From positions 806,001 to 870,000 of the forward strand of contig NZ_CP015106.1 of NCBI RefSeq assembly GCF_002214565.1: 64,000 nucleotides of DNA. The letters are read 5' to 3'. The translations under genes and the position numbers were made by a program. This DNA comes from Thermococcus radiotolerans (lineage in GTDB: Archaea; Methanobacteriota_B; Thermococci; Thermococcales; Thermococcaceae). Shown here piece after piece: positions 1 to 7,448 of this stretch; position 1 is the stretch's first letter; each line of letters opens with the position of its first letter. The notes below the pieces were generated by a model. It was not told the DNA's origin. It ran no database searches and saw nothing but the letters and a program-made list of their open reading frames with translations.

Positions 1-1
1 G

Positions 2-625
2 GAAGCGGTGAAGGAGGCGAAGGCCCGGGCTAAGCCGCGCAACTTCACACAGACCGTCGAAATGGCAGTCAACCTCAAGGATATAGACCTCCGCAAGCCG
101 GAGAACAGGTTTAAGCTTGAGGTTGTGCTGCCCCACGGTCGTGGGAAGGAGCCCAAAATCGCGGTCATCGCTGATGGTGCCGTTGCCGAGGCGGCTAAAA
201 AGCTCGGGCTTGATGTGATTAGTGGAGAGCAGCTTGAGGAACTTGCCAAGAGTCCAAGGGAAGCCAGAAAGCTCGCGAAGAACTACGACTTCTTCCTGGC
301 GGCGGCTCCCCTGATGCCGAAGATCGGTAGGTACCTCGGTAGGTACCTCGGTCCGAGGAACAAGATGCCGCAGGTCGTGCCGCCGACCATGACCAACCTC
401 GAACCGATAGTGGCAAGGCTCAAGAGGACCGTCAGGCTACAGCTCAAGAACAACCCCGTTGTGCACGCCAGGATAGGAACCGAGGACATGGACGACGAGA
501 AGCTCGCTGAGAACGCCGAGGCAGTTCTCAACGCCATTATCAACAAGCTGGAGCGCGGCGAGAATCAAGTGAAGTCAGTGTACGTCAAGACCACCATGGG
601 ACCGGCAGTTAAGGTGGAGAGGTGA
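2..625 (+). CDS. rpl1: Ribosomal protein L1 (uL1), 5' end cut by window
   Basis: Large-subunit protein of the L1 stalk; in archaea it also represses its own operon by binding mRNA. The reading frame is open to the first base, and the residues before the first GTG (position 8) read Glu-Ala, which continues the expected family N-terminus, so roughly ten residues lie outside the window. The core motif [14 protein letters not shown] (around residues 110-125) and the C-terminal GPAVKVER are typical. A 12-nt tandem repeat near 327-350 encodes GRYLGRYLG, which is normal for Thermococcales L1. It is the first gene seen of the L1-P0-L12 operon and its TGA lies 5 nt before the P0 start. Confidence 0.97.
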   Translation, partial: EAVKEAKARAKPRNFTQTVEMAVNLKDIDLRKPENRFKLEVVLPHGRGKEPKIAVIADGAVAEAAKKLGLDVISGEQLEELAKSPREARKLAKNYDFFLAAAPLMPKIGRYLGRYLGPRNKMPQVVPPTMTNLEPIVARLKRTVRLQLKNNPVVHARIGTEDMDDEKLAENAEAVLNAIINKLERGENQVKSVYVKTTMGPAVKVER

Positions 626-630
626 GGGAG

Positions 631-1650
631 ATGGCCCACGTAGCCGAGTGGAAGAAGAAGGAAGTTGAAGAGCTCGCCAACATCATCAAGAGCTACCCAG
701 TGATAGCGCTCGTTGACGTCGCCAACGTCCCGGCTTACCCGCTCAGCAAGATGCGTGAGAAGCTCAGGGGCAAGGCGCTCCTCAGGGTCAGCAGGAACAC
801 CCTCATAGAGCTCGCCATAAAGAGGGCCGCCCAGGAGCTCAACAACCCGGACCTCGAGAAGCTCATCGACCACATCCAGGGCGGAGCAGGAATCCTCGCC
901 ACCGAGATGAACCCGTTCAAGCTCTACAAGCTCCTTGAGGAGAGCAAGACCCCGGCCCCGGCGAAGCCAGGCGTTGCAGTTCCCAAGGACGTCGTGATTC
1001 CAGCCGGTCCGACCTCAATCTCACCGGGTCCGCTCGTCGGTGAGATGCAGGCTCTTGGCATACCCGCGAGAATCGAGAAGGGTAAGGTCAGCATCCAGAA
1101 GGACTACACCGTCCTCAAGGCCGGTGAAGTCATCACCGACCAGCTCGCGAGAATCCTCAACGCGCTCGGAATCGAGCCGCTCGAGGTCGGTCTCAACCTG
1201 CTCGCGGCCTACGAGGACGGAATCGTCTACACTCCAGAAGTCCTAGCGATCGACGAGAGCGAGTACATCACCCTGCTCCAGCAGGCCTACATGCACGCGT
1301 TCAACCTGTCAGTCAACACAGCCTACCCGACCAGCCAGACCATCGAGGCAATCATCCAGAAGGCCTTCCTCGGCGCGAAGAACGTCGCTGTGGAGGCTGG
1401 CTACGTCACCCCAGAGACCGTCGAGGACATCTTTGGCAGGGCTCTGCGTGCAGTCCTGCTCATAGCCCAGGAGCTGCCTGAGGACCTGCTCGACGAGAAG
1501 ACCAAAGAGCTTTTAAACCAACAGGCACAAATAGCCGTTGCCGCTCAGCCTCAAGAGGAGAAGGTTGAGGAGGCTGAGGAAGAAGAGGAGGAAGAAGAGG
1601 AAGCCTCCGAGGAGGACGCGCTCGCGGGACTGGGCGCGCTCTTCGGCTGA
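631..1650 (+). CDS. rplP0: Ribosomal stalk protein P0 (uL10)
   Basis: Base of the ribosomal stalk: the N-terminal domain binds 23S rRNA and the C-terminal helical spine carries L12 dimers that recruit translation GTPases. The product has 339 residues when started at ATG 631, which follows the ribosome site GGTGAGGGAG; the upstream in-frame GTG (622) overlaps L1 and is less likely. The protein ends in a Glu-rich hinge and [11 protein letters not shown], almost identical to the tail of the downstream L12. This shared acidic tail is the GTPase-binding sequence of archaeal and eukaryotic P-proteins. Co-transcribed with L1 and L12. Confidence 0.97.
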   Translation: MAHVAEWKKKEVEELANIIKSYPVIALVDVANVPAYPLSKMREKLRGKALLRVSRNTLIELAIKRAAQELNNPDLEKLIDHIQGGAGILATEMNPFKLYKLLEESKTPAPAKPGVAVPKDVVIPAGPTSISPGPLVGEMQALGIPARIEKGKVSIQKDYTVLKAGEVITDQLARILNALGIEPLEVGLNLLAAYEDGIVYTPEVLAIDESEYITLLQQAYMHAFNLSVNTAYPTSQTIEAIIQKAFLGAKNVAVEAGYVTPETVEDIFGRALRAVLLIAQELPEDLLDEKTKELLNQQAQIAVAAQPQEEKVEEAEEEEEEEEEASEEDALAGLGALFG

Positions 1651-1728
1651 ACTTTCCATTTCCCTCGTATCCCTGAACAAATCCGTGTGAAATGAATGAA
1701 AAAATGAAGATGATTGGAGGTGCGAAAA

Positions 1729-2046
1729 ATGGAGTACGTGTATGCCGCTCTGCTGCTCCACGCCGCTGGTAAGGAGATAACCGAGGAGAACCTCAAGGCC
1801 ATCCTTGAGGCCGCTGGTGTCAGCCCGGACGAGGCCAGGATAAAGGCCCTCGTTGCCGCCCTTGAGGGCGTTAACATCGACGAGGTCATCGAGAAGGCCG
1901 CCATGCCGGTTGCCGCCCCGGTTGCCGTTGCCGCTGCTCCGGCTGCCGAGGCTCCGGCTGAGGCCGCCGCTGAGGAAGAGGAGGAAGAGGAAGAGGAGGC
2001 CAGCGAGGAGGAGGCCCTCGCTGGACTCGGCGCCCTCTTCGGCTGA
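1729..2046 (+). CDS. rpl12: Ribosomal protein L12 (P1/P2 family)
   Basis: Acidic stalk protein of 105 residues that binds P0 as dimers and recruits elongation factors. The N-terminal dimerisation domain ([15 protein letters not shown]) is followed by an Ala/Pro hinge (residues 60-85), a Glu run and the conserved [10 protein letters not shown] end. Start ATG 1729 is set by the GGAGGTG site at 1716-1722; an upstream GTG (1714) would place the ribosome site inside the gene. A 78-nt gap separates it from P0. The sequence TGTCCGCCTTCGGGCGGACA just after the stop (about 2061-2080) is a perfect stem-loop between this gene and the next. Confidence 0.97.
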   Translation: MEYVYAALLLHAAGKEITEENLKAILEAAGVSPDEARIKALVAALEGVNIDEVIEKAAMPVAAPVAVAAAPAAEAPAEAAAEEEEEEEEEASEEEALAGLGALFG

Positions 2047-2152
2047 AATCCTTTCCCTTTTGTCCGCCTTCGGGCGGACACCCAACCACTTTTCTTTGCA
2101 GCCATTCGCCACCGTTAAATAACATGAGCGCCATAATTCTCTGGTGGTCTCC

Positions 2153-2440
2153 ATGCCCATAACCCTCGAAAAAACCGGGGGTAAACCCCTCAACGAGGCC
2201 CTCCAGGAGATGGGAATGGCCTCCAAGGTAATGGTTCTGGAGGAGCTCATGACCGTCTACACCGAATGGGTCAGTATGGTGAGCGAGGTTCTCGTCGGCC
2301 CGTATGGGCTGAGAAAAAACATCGGCGCCTACCGCGTTGATGCCCACTACAAAATCATGGACACCATGGCAAAGGTCTACGCCACCAGCGAGGCCTACAA
2401 AGCGCTTGACGACCTCATAAGAAGCCTGACCCAGGAGTGA
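2153..2440 (+). CDS. Conserved hypothetical protein, 95 aa
   Basis: I do not recognise a named family. The 95-residue product from ATG 2153 (behind GGTGGT at 2143-2148) is predicted soluble and mainly helical, with no cysteines, signal peptide or membrane segment. The codon use is like its neighbours and the gene sits about 100 nt after L12 with its own TATA-like run (about 2115-2121, GTTAAATAA). Its position behind the stalk operon does not by itself give a function. The stretch after it has no gene until tRNA-Arg. Confidence 0.75.
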   Translation: MPITLEKTGGKPLNEALQEMGMASKVMVLEELMTVYTEWVSMVSEVLVGPYGLRKNIGAYRVDAHYKIMDTMAKVYATSEAYKALDDLIRSLTQE

Positions 2441-2556
2441 GAGGCATTTTCGTATTTTGAGGGTCTATCTTTTATCTTGACCCCATTTGCACCGCCTGAG
2501 AAAGGTAACTCCTGAAAAACAAGCACTTTTAGAATTTCACGTCATCTTTCCGCCAG

Positions 2557-2736
2557 CGCTTCGTGGGAAGCGAAGCAAAGTTCTGGGGGTGTGGGGGCGT
2601 TAGCCCCCCGGAGGATTAAGGAACAGAGGAAGGTGGGGAAACGTAGTTTCCCAGGTTTTTAGAGAAAACGGGGCGCGGGGTGGAACCCCGCATCGGGGGT
2701 TTGAGAGTACAGGAAACTTTGCCTGCGCAAAGTTTC
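2557..2736. repeat. Train of five perfect hairpins
   Basis: Five uninterrupted stem-loops follow each other in 180 nt: CGCTTC/GAAGCG (2557-2572), GGGGGC/GCCCCC with GTTA loop (2593-2608), GGGAAAC/GTTTCCC with GTA loop (2636-2652), GCGGGGT/ACCCCGC with GGA loop (2675-2691), and GAAACTTTGC/GCAAAGTTTC with CTGC loop (2713-2736). Their centres lie about 36-44 nt apart. The arm sequences all differ, so this is a conserved layout and not copies of one repeat. No convincing gene runs through it. The last hairpin is also the start of a repeat found again at 45914. Confidence 0.6.
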
Positions 2737-2753
2737 ATCAAAGTTTGTGATTC
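2712..2753 (+). repeat. Hairpin repeat, partner copy A1
   Basis: A 10-bp hairpin (GAAACTTTGC, 4-nt loop) followed by CATCAAAGTTTGTGATTC. The same about 42 bases recur with few changes at 45914-45955. It faces the tRNA-linked copy at 2961-3017, so the two form an inverted pair about 300 bp wide. Confidence 0.7.
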
Positions 2754-2960
2754 TTTTATGGATTGCTATTTAGAAGGGGTCTTCACTTAAATTGGCAGTT
2801 GATTTGGATTCATTCCACGAAGGCAACCTTCAATAGGTTCGGTTTTTTAGCGCTCCTTTGGAGCGCGAGTTGAAGTTGAACCCGTTAAAAAGAGCCTTTT
2901 TGGCAATGAATCCCCTTATAAAGTCACCACTAAAACAAAAACCCGCTAAAAATCTGACCA
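2754..2960. other. AT-rich spacer, no gene seen
   Basis: About 200 AT-rich bases between the two facing hairpin repeats. The only reading frames (for example at 2858) are short, cross the tRNA antisense and lack a ribosome site. An inverted repeat around AGCGCTCCTTTGGAGCGC (2849-2866) is the only further structure. I see no tRNA, sRNA boxes or promoter that I can support. Confidence 0.6.
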
Positions 2961-3017
2961 CTCAAAAGGAATCACAAGCTTTTGATCAAACTTTTGCTCT
3001 GCAAAAGTTTGTATTAC
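2961..3017 (-). repeat. tRNA-trailing double-hairpin repeat, copy B1
   Basis: Read on the minus strand it begins 5 nt after the CCA of tRNA-Arg with ACAAACTTTTGC-AGA-GCAAAAGTTTG, then the near-palindrome GATCAAAAGCTTGTGATTCC and TTTTGAG. Near-identical copies follow tRNA-Thr (33316-33374) and tRNA-Cys (46031-46085) at the same distance and in the same orientation. Confidence 0.75.
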
Positions 3018-3093
<76 letters not shown>

Positions 3094-3141
3094 TCGGAAG
3101 TGTTTTAAGGGGCGGCAAAATAAAGCTTGCGGTGGTTGGTA

Positions 3142-3612
3142 ATGATGCTCCCGGACTGGAAAATCAGGAAGGAAATTCTAATCGAGCCCTTCAACGAGAA
3201 GTCCCTCCAGCCGGCAGGCTACGACCTGCGCGTTGGGAGGGAGGCACACATAAACGGAGAACTGATCGACGTTGAAAAGGCCGGAAAAGTTGTGATTCCC
3301 CCCAAGACCTACTCCCTCATCCTGACCCTCGAGCGTGTTAGGCTCCCGGACGATGTCATGGGGGACATGAAGCTCAGGAGCAGCCTCGCAAGGGAAGGCC
3401 TCCTCGGCTCGTTCGCATGGGTTGACCCGGGCTGGGATGGCAACCTCACCCTCGGAATCTACAACGCCTCGGATGAAGCGGTTGAACTCGCCTACGGAGA
3501 GCGCTTCGTACAGATAGCATTCATCAGACTGGAAGGGCCAGCGAAAAACCCGTACCGGGGAAACTATCAGGGGAGCCAGCATCTCGCGCTTTCAAAGAGA
3601 AACTCGAAATAA
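3142..3612 (+). CDS. dcd: dCTP deaminase
   Basis: Converts dCTP to dUTP plus ammonia (some archaeal members also hydrolyse dUTP), supplying dUMP for dTMP synthesis and limiting dUTP. The product has 156 residues in the dUTPase-fold family: DLRVGRE (about 28-34), the active-site segment RSSLAREG (about 80-87) with the conserved Ser, Arg and catalytic Glu, FAWVDPGWDG, and the C-terminal NPYRGNYQGS loop that closes over the triphosphate. ATG 3142 follows GGTGGT (3131-3136); ATG 3145 is an alternative by one codon, and the upstream TTG is unlikely. Single gene, divergent from tRNA-Arg. Thymidylate kinase (15.8 kb) is in the same pathway. Confidence 0.95.
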   Translation: MMLPDWKIRKEILIEPFNEKSLQPAGYDLRVGREAHINGELIDVEKAGKVVIPPKTYSLILTLERVRLPDDVMGDMKLRSSLAREGLLGSFAWVDPGWDGNLTLGIYNASDEAVELAYGERFVQIAFIRLEGPAKNPYRGNYQGSQHLALSKRNSK

Positions 3613-3887
3613 CCAAATCTGCCCATTAACCCTCGTTCTATTTCTTATGACATTCTCAGGCAGATATAAGCCAACTCCCATTTTCTCGCGACCGTCGGGC
3701 CGATAGACCGCGGTATCACCCGGTTATAGCCGTGGGAAGGCACCATCCAGGTAAGGCCTCCTATGGCATGTTGTGCTTTTGCCAGGTTATCTATTGCTGG
3801 GAATGCTCATGAAAATATTCGGCTGGTCAAGCCGATTGTATTCAAAGGCGCATTGGGCATCTAGTCGACGTAGATGGCTCCGTTTAC
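3613..3887. other. Intergenic stretch, no gene seen
   Basis: About 275 nt between dcd and the histone promoter. It contains GC-rich patches (around 3685-3760) and small hairpins such as CGGCT-GGTCA-AGCCG (about 3820-3834), but no complete C/D or H/ACA box pattern, tRNA or ORF with a ribosome site that I can support. A small RNA is possible but not shown. Confidence 0.5.
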
Positions 3888-3903
3888 CGAAAGGTTTATA
3901 TAT
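3888..3903 (+). promoter_or_regulatory. BRE/TATA promoter of the histone gene
   Basis: CGAAAGG followed by TTTATATA (TATA at 3895-3902) is a strong archaeal BRE/TATA pair. It lies 50 nt before the histone ATG, which leaves a leader of about 25 nt containing the GGAGGTG ribosome site (3940-3946). This fits strong constitutive expression. Confidence 0.85.
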
Positions 3904-3952
3904 CTCCAATTCCTTAAAAAATACCGAAAAACCCTTCCTGGAGGTGTTGTGA

Positions 3953-4156
3953 ATGGCTGAGTTGCCGATTGCCCCGATTGACAGGCTTATAAGGAAGGCC
4001 GGTGCCGAGAGGGTCAGCGAGGAGGCTGCCAAGATCCTCGCCGAGTACCTCGAGGAGTACGCAATTGAGGTCGGCAAGAAGTCCGTCCAGTTCGCCAGGC
4101 ACGCCGGCAGAAAGACCGTCAAGGCGGAGGACATCAAGCTTGCCATCAAGGCCTGA
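3953..4156 (+). CDS. Archaeal histone
   Basis: A 67-residue minimal histone fold (three helices, two loops) that dimerises and wraps DNA. Typical features: [22 protein letters not shown] at the N-terminus with the DNA-binding RKAGAERVS loop, a central dimer helix ([20 protein letters not shown]) and [17 protein letters not shown] at the C-terminus. No N- or C-terminal tail. Monocistronic, with a strong promoter and a GGAGGTG site 6 nt before the ATG, as expected for an abundant chromatin protein. Thermococcales usually carry two close histone paralogues; only one is in this window. Confidence 0.97.
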   Translation: MAELPIAPIDRLIRKAGAERVSEEAAKILAEYLEEYAIEVGKKSVQFARHAGRKTVKAEDIKLAIKA

Positions 4157-4229
4157 AGGCCTTTTTGGCTTCTTTTACTTCCCATTTCCCAACCGTTAGC
4201 GTTTTAAGCCCCTTCTCAAGGCTTCAAAC

Positions 4230-5504
4230 ATGCCCGAGATAGCCGTCCGAATGACCAAGCGCAACCACAACGCCTTCGTCCATCTCCTCGGCGCCCTGGA
4301 GAGCCAGGGCTTTGACCTGAGCGAGCTCTTGATAACCAAGGACTTCCGGGAGATACTCCGGGCGAGGCCAAAGGTGGTTCTGTACTCCTTCTTCACGGAG
4401 GAGATATGGGAAAACCTGCCCCAAGAGATCCGCCTCCTGAAAGACATGGGAACCCTTCTCGTCGCGGGCGGTTACCACGCGATAGCGATGCCGAAGCACA
4501 CCCTCAATCAACTCGGCTTTGACATCGCGGTTATTGGTGAAGGCGAGGAGGTTCTCTACAGTCTCCTGAGCGCCCTTAAAAACAGTGGATATCGGGTCAC
4601 GAAGGAGCTTCTGAACATCAGGGGGCTGGCCTTCTACCTCAACGGCGAGTTCGTCTTTACGGGCTTCGCCAAGGTTGAGGACTTCTGGCGCTTTCCACCC
4701 TATCCCGAGAGCGTTCGCTTGATATCCCCCATCGAGATAACGAGGGGCTGTCCCTTCGGCTGCTACTACTGTCAGACACCCTATATCAAGGGGCTGAGGA
4801 TGCGACACAGGCCGATAGACCAGATAGTCAAGTACTCCCGCAGGATGAAGGACATGCGCTACATAACGCCGAACGCCTTCGCCTACGGCTCTCCAGGGGC
4901 GATTCTAAAGCTCAACAAGCTCGAGGCCCTCCTTAGGGCACTCCAGCCCCTTCGGAAAGAGGGCAGAAGGCTCTACTACGGCACGTTCCCGAGTGAGGTT
5001 AGGCCCGAGTTCGTCCTTCCAGAGACGCTGGAGCTCCTTATCGACTACGCCGACAACAGAAGGCTGGCGATAGGTGCCCAGAGCGGCGACGATGCAATGC
5101 TAAAAGCTATGCACAGGGTTCACAGGGTGGAGCACGTTAAGCAGGCGGTCGAGTACATGCTCGAGTACGGCTTCGAGCCGATCGTTGACTTCATCGTCGG
5201 CCTTCCGAATGAAACGGAGGAGAGCCAGCGCAAGAGCATCGACCTGATGAGATGGATAATAGCTAGGGGCGGGAAGGTAAGGGCGCACTACTTCATGCCG
5301 CTCCCAGGGACGCCATGGGCACGCTGCAGACCGAGCCCACTGAGCGATGAGATGAAGAAGTTCCTCGGCAGGATGGCGGCTAAGGGGAAGATAGAGGGCT
5401 CTTGGGGGATGCAGATTGAACTCTCCAGAAAGCTCCGGAAACTCATGGACGAGTTCTACGAGGAGCCGATGAGCCACACGGTACCCGTTCGGAACGTCTG
5501 CTGA
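4230..5504 (+). CDS. B12-binding/radical SAM protein
   Basis: A 424-residue protein with an N-terminal cobalamin-binding-like Rossmann region (about 1-130, including VAGGYHAIAMPKHTLNQLGFDIAVIGEGEE) followed by a radical SAM barrel. The iron-sulfur motif CPFGCYYC (C-x3-C-x2-C, about residue 174) follows the preceding EITRG. It resembles the methanogen MJ1487-type B12/radical SAM subfamily, whose substrate I do not know. The usual His of the cobalamin DxHxxG motif is not obvious, so cobalamin binding is inferred. ATG 4230 is used; the upstream spacer of about 70 nt has GTTTTAAG as a TATA-like element. Confidence 0.85.
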   Translation: MPEIAVRMTKRNHNAFVHLLGALESQGFDLSELLITKDFREILRARPKVVLYSFFTEEIWENLPQEIRLLKDMGTLLVAGGYHAIAMPKHTLNQLGFDIAVIGEGEEVLYSLLSALKNSGYRVTKELLNIRGLAFYLNGEFVFTGFAKVEDFWRFPPYPESVRLISPIEITRGCPFGCYYCQTPYIKGLRMRHRPIDQIVKYSRRMKDMRYITPNAFAYGSPGAILKLNKLEALLRALQPLRKEGRRLYYGTFPSEVRPEFVLPETLELLIDYADNRRLAIGAQSGDDAMLKAMHRVHRVEHVKQAVEYMLEYGFEPIVDFIVGLPNETEESQRKSIDLMRWIIARGGKVRAHYFMPLPGTPWARCRPSPLSDEMKKFLGRMAAKGKIEGSWGMQIELSRKLRKLMDEFYEEPMSHTVPVRNVC

Positions 5505-5578
5505 TGTAGACAAAAAAGCGTCAAAAATCATCCAATAAACTTATAACCCCATTCTTTCGTTACCTAACCGACGGCAAT

Positions 5579-5980
5579 ATGTACGCCGAAAACTATAAAA
5601 GATTCCTGGAGCTTATAGATAAACTGCGAGAGTTTGAGGGAGCCCTCATCGTGGAGGGCCCGCGAGACGAGGTGGCTCTGAGGAATCTGGGGGTCAGGGC
5701 GGAGATAATAAGGCTCTCCCGCCTGCCTTTAACGGAAGTTGCGCTCATCGCGTCATCACATAAAGAGGTCATGATACTTACGGACTTCGACAGAAAGGGC
5801 GAAGAACTCGCAAGGAAGCTCCTCCGGTATCTGGAGGGCTATCCCTGCAGGGTTGATTCAGAGACGCGCAGGGAGCTCAAGAGAATAGCAAAGAAGGACA
5901 TCAAAGGGATCGAAGACCTCTATGGTCTCTACCTTAAGGTCGTCTCCGTTTCTGACCCCCCGCTGGAGGGGATTCGATGA
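5579..5980 (+). CDS. Toprim-domain protein, UPF0292 family
   Basis: A 133-residue small Toprim protein. The Toprim signature is visible as EGPRDEVALRNLGV (about 22-35; catalytic-type Glu) and the ILTDFDRKGEELARKL segment (about 62-77; DxD). Toprim domains bind Mg2+ in primases, topoisomerases and RNases; the activity of this short family is not established. It overlaps the start of dnaG by 4 nt (ATGA), and the dnaG product also has a Toprim domain, so a shared role in RNA or DNA processing is plausible but inferred. A TATA-like CTTATAACC precedes it; no clear ribosome site, so it may have a very short leader. Confidence 0.85.
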   Translation: MYAENYKRFLELIDKLREFEGALIVEGPRDEVALRNLGVRAEIIRLSRLPLTEVALIASSHKEVMILTDFDRKGEELARKLLRYLEGYPCRVDSETRRELKRIAKKDIKGIEDLYGLYLKVVSVSDPPLEGIR

Positions 5981-7371
5981 AGAGGAAGAAGACAGTGCTT
6001 CACCACATTTTGGCTGAAAAGCAGAAGTTTGAAAAACGGAAAGAAGGTGGTGGTATGTCAGCCAAAGACGAGTTTGGAACCACAAAGTACGTAATATATG
6101 CGGAGTTTGAAGCGAACGGAATTGTTGAAAGGCCCGACGTCGTTGGTGCTATTTTTGGTCAAACTGAGGGCCTTCTGGGTGACGATCTCGATTTAAGGGA
6201 ACTTCAGAAGACCGGAAGGATTGGAAGGATAAGGGTTGAGGTTCACACCAAGGCCGGAAAGACCTATGGAACGATAACGGTCCCATCGAGCCTTGACAGG
6301 GTCGAGACCGCTATCCTGGCGGCTGCTCTTGAAACCATCGACCGCGTTGGTCCGGCCGAGGCCAAGATAAAGGTTCTCCGCATCGAAGACGTCAGGGCAA
6401 CCAAGAGGAAGTACATAATCGAGAGGGCCAAGGAGATACTCGAGAGCCTGATGGAGCAGGAGATACCGGAAACCCAGGAGCTTACCGAGGAGGTCAAGAA
6501 GGCCGTCCGTGCCAAGGAACTCATAGAGTACGGTCCCGAGAAGCTTCCCGCTGGACCCCACGTGCCGTTCTCAGACTCAATCATAGTCGTTGAGGGCAGG
6601 GCCGACGTGCTCAACCTGCTCAAGCACGGCATAAAGAACGCCATAGCCGTCGAGGGCACCTCCGTTCCGGAGACGATAATCAAGCTCAGCAAAGAGCGCA
6701 TCGTTACCGCCTTCACCGACGGTGACCGCGGCGGCGAGCTCATCCTCAAGGAGCTCCTTCAGGTGGCGGATGTTGACTACGTGGCAAGGGCACCGGAGGG
6801 CAAGGAGGTCGAGGAGCTTACCAAGAAGGAGATAGTCAAGTCCCTCAGGAGCAAGGTTCCGGCCGAGCAGGTCATAACGGAGATATTCTACAAGGGCAGG
6901 AACTTCTACGACGTCATCAAGGAAAAGGAGAAGGCAAAGGCCAAGGAGGAGAAGAGGGAATCCAAGCCACCCGCCCAGGCGGTGACCCCAGCGCAACCGC
7001 AGAAAGTCGAGGAGAGGAAACCCCAGCCGGAGCCCAGGAGGGAGGAGCGCATAATAAAACCCATCCAGCAGCCGAAGCCGAGCGAGCTCGAGGAGTTCGG
7101 CCAGTTCATAGAGAAGGTCAAGGCCTCCAAGGAGTCCATGGCACTCCTCCTCGACAAGGACAAGAACACCGTTGCGGAGATACCGGTCAGGGAACTCACG
7201 AACCAGCTCAAGGAGCGCAAGGACGTCTACGCGGTGGTCTTCAACGGCGTCATAACCCAGAGGCTCATAGACACCGTGAGCGAGAGCGGTGTCAAGTACC
7301 TCGTGGGCGCGAGGAAGTACAACGTCGTCAGGCGCCCGATAAACCTCAAGATAGTTACCTTCGCGGAGTGA
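5977..7371 (+). CDS. dnaG: DnaG-like primase / exosome subunit
   Basis: Archaeal DnaG homologue, known as an RNA exosome component with reported primase activity. Domains: N-terminal conserved region (FGTTKYVIYAEFEANG), central Toprim with the SIIVVEGRADVLNLLKHG motif and the AFTDGDRGG motif (DxD), a charged Pro/Lys/Glu linker (about 310-370) and a conserved C-terminal domain ending RRPINLKIVTFAE. I chose ATG 5977 (464 residues) because GGAGGGG (5965-5971) lies 5 nt before it and the stop-start overlap ATGA links it to the Toprim gene. ATG 6055 behind GGTGGTGGT would give 438 residues and is a serious alternative. Confidence 0.92.
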   Translation: MKRKKTVLHHILAEKQKFEKRKEGGGMSAKDEFGTTKYVIYAEFEANGIVERPDVVGAIFGQTEGLLGDDLDLRELQKTGRIGRIRVEVHTKAGKTYGTITVPSSLDRVETAILAAALETIDRVGPAEAKIKVLRIEDVRATKRKYIIERAKEILESLMEQEIPETQELTEEVKKAVRAKELIEYGPEKLPAGPHVPFSDSIIVVEGRADVLNLLKHGIKNAIAVEGTSVPETIIKLSKERIVTAFTDGDRGGELILKELLQVADVDYVARAPEGKEVEELTKKEIVKSLRSKVPAEQVITEIFYKGRNFYDVIKEKEKAKAKEEKRESKPPAQAVTPAQPQKVEERKPQPEPRREERIIKPIQQPKPSELEEFGQFIEKVKASKESMALLLDKDKNTVAEIPVRELTNQLKERKDVYAVVFNGVITQRLIDTVSESGVKYLVGARKYNVVRRPINLKIVTFAE

Positions 7372-7448
7372 GCTCCGCACCTCTTTTCTCCTAATTTCCG
7401 AGGACTAACTTTATAACCACTCCCGCCTTTCTCCCCCCGGTGAGGAGA

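Noticed and set aside
327-350. 12-nt tandem repeat inside rpl1
   Set aside because: It encodes GRYLGRYLG, which is normal in L1 of this group.
1513-2250. 245-codon open frame on the minus strand
   Set aside because: Antisense to the acidic tails of P0 and L12; the repeated GAG/GAA codons give Ser/Leu-rich nonsense on the other strand.
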